Source: Methylocystis sp. IM3 (GTDB taxonomy: Bacteria; Pseudomonadota; Alphaproteobacteria; Rhizobiales; Beijerinckiaceae). Taken from it: a DNA stretch of 64,000 bases. The first letter of the stretch is position 1. Each line of letters opens with the position of its first letter. The DNA lies in the NCBI RefSeq assembly GCF_038070105.1, contig NZ_JBBPBZ010000002.1, positions 736,501 through 800,500 on the forward strand, read 5' to 3'. Below, in pieces: positions 63,094 through 64,000 of the stretch. Both the position numbers and the translations under genes were made by a program. A model generated the notes under the pieces. It was given only the letters and a program-made list of their open reading frames with translations, searched no databases and was not told where the DNA came from.

Positions 63094-64000
63094 TCAACGC
63101 CAGCGCCTGAGCTGCATGATCTTCTGGAGCCGGTCCGTGGCGAGCGTCATGGCCGCGTCGAGCGGCGAAATCTTCATGTCGCGGGCGCGCTCGAGCGTCA
63201 ACCGCGTGTTGCCGCCTACTTTCTCCTCGATCGCCGCGAAGGCCGTCGCCTTCACGCCGCCATCATATTCCACCGCGGCCGTGATGACGCCGCCGGCGTT
63301 GGCGATGAAGTCCGGGACGCTGATGACGCCGCGCTCGAACATGAAGCGCTCGGCTTCGCGCGTGACAGGAACATTTGCGCCCTGCACCACGAGCCGACAG
63401 TTCAGCCGCTCGACATTGTCGGCGCGCAGGGCGTCCGGCCTCGCCGCCGGTATCCACACGTCACAGGGGACCGCGACGAGCGCCTCATTGGGAATGACGC
63501 GCCCGAAAGGATATTCGACGACGCTTTTCCCTTCTCTTTTCAGCCGCGCTAGCGCCTCTATGTCGATCCCTTCGGCATTTGTCACTGCGCCGGAAATATC
63601 CGCGACGCCGACGAGGCGTGCGCCCTTGCGTTCGAGGAAGCGCGCCGTATGTTCGCCGACCGCGCCAAAACCCTGCAGCACAATCCGCGCCCCATCGAGC
63701 GATAGACCGGCGAAAGGAGCCGCGACTTCGGCGGCGATCGCGACGCCGAAACCTGTCGCGCCGATCTGGTCGAGCGGGATGCCGCCAATCTCGGCCGGCA
63801 ATCCCACCGCGCGGCCGATCTCGTCATGGACATATCCCATCGCGGTTTCGTCCGTGCCCATATCCGGACCCGGAATGTAATTGTGGAGCGGCGCAATCGC
63901 CGTAGCGAAGGCGCGAATCAGTTGCTCCTTGCGCGCCGCATCCATGCCGGGATCGCCGATGATCACCGATTTTGCCCCACCGTGGCGCAACCCGCAGGTG
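63094..64000 (-). CDS. Glu/Leu/Phe/Val dehydrogenase (5' end cut by window)
   Basis: NAD(P)-dependent amino-acid dehydrogenase; about 302 C-terminal residues are visible and the frame continues past base 64000. The conserved LRHGGAKSVIIGDP (Lys of the substrate site) lies at the visible start, then GPDMGTDETAMGY, the dinucleotide motif VLQGFGAVGEHTARFLE and PDFIANAGGVITAAVEYDGG. The match to GPDMGT and the short C-terminus favours leucine/valine or phenylalanine dehydrogenase over classical glutamate dehydrogenase. In this context deamination of branched-chain amino acids is likely. Confidence 0.85.
   Translation of the reverse strand, partial: TCGLRHGGAKSVIIGDPGMDAARKEQLIRAFATAIAPLHNYIPGPDMGTDETAMGYVHDEIGRAVGLPAEIGGIPLDQIGATGFGVAIAAEVAAPFAGLSLDGARIVLQGFGAVGEHTARFLERKGARLVGVADISGAVTNAEGIDIEALARLKREGKSVVEYPFGRVIPNEALVAVPCDVWIPAARPDALRADNVERLNCRLVVQGANVPVTREAERFMFERGVISVPDFIANAGGVITAAVEYDGGVKATAFAAIEEKVGGNTRLTLERARDMKISPLDAAMTLATDRLQKIMQLRRWR

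Noticed and set aside
1..64000. CRISPR arrays, insertion sequences, rRNA genes and replication origins
   Set aside because: No regularly spaced direct repeats, transposase-like proteins, rRNA sequence or DnaA-box clusters were noticed on either strand.

Overview
The window is a high-GC chromosomal segment of an alphaproteobacterium, most likely Hyphomicrobiales (Rhizobiales). The evidence for that placement is the EcfG-type general-stress promoters, a rhizobial RIME-like intergenic palindrome, an alpha-r14/suhB-like small RNA candidate, a class II DAHP synthase and a DUF1467 protein. A methylotroph-type family such as Beijerinckiaceae or Methylocystaceae is possible, but nothing in the window proves it. 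Both ends cut through genes: a penicillin-binding protein on the left and a Glu/Leu-type dehydrogenase on the right.

Layout. 0-4.7 kb: a bifunctional PBP, a DUF1214/DUF1254 pair, a small hydrolase and kdsA (Kdo synthesis). 5-7.7 kb: three of the four dTDP-rhamnose genes (rfbB, rfbC, rfbA; no rfbD). 8.3-13.7 kb: a stress/starvation operon prkA-yeaH-spoVR with a fourth MEKHLA-domain gene. 14-22.2 kb: a ceramide/hopanoid-type glycosyltransferase divergent from gltX, chrA, an NnrU protein, a candidate periplasmic metal-binding protein, a winged-helix/TPR regulator, methylmalonyl-CoA epimerase and a DUF1467 protein. 22.4-28 kb: tRNA-Lys, a REP palindrome, class II DAHP synthase, glutathione reductase, rpiA, gph and tRNA-Val.

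28-33.7 kb is the accessory part. Next to tRNA-Val lies a minus-strand module of unfamiliar small genes ending in two related intrinsic terminators, one of them behind a 28-residue membrane peptide. It is followed by an NTF2-like protein, a YARHG protein with a perfect EcfG promoter, a HisKA_2 sensor kinase with an EcfG-like promoter, two unknown genes and non-coding or decayed stretches. 33.7-41.8 kb: acetate kinase, then a complete HlyD / double-ATPase ABC / permease / outer-membrane-factor exporter. 41.8-45.5 kb: small secreted and membrane proteins, HdeD, an orphan ParA ATPase and the small RNA candidate.

45.5-64 kb is a dense amino-acid catabolic island. Valine: isobutyryl-CoA dehydrogenase, 3-hydroxyisobutyryl-CoA hydrolase, mmsB, mmsA. 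Leucine: isovaleryl-CoA dehydrogenase, both methylcrotonyl-CoA carboxylase subunits, methylglutaconyl-CoA hydratase, HMG-CoA lyase. Phenylalanine/tyrosine: phhA, hppD, hgmA, fahA, maiA. A thiolase and an amino-acid dehydrogenase complete it. The products feed acetyl-CoA, acetoacetate, fumarate and propionyl-CoA; the epimerase at 21.6 kb serves the propionyl-CoA/methylmalonyl-CoA route. Translational coupling by short overlaps is common. No transposase, integrase or CRISPR array was seen. Functions are assigned by reading motifs and family resemblance, without database searches.
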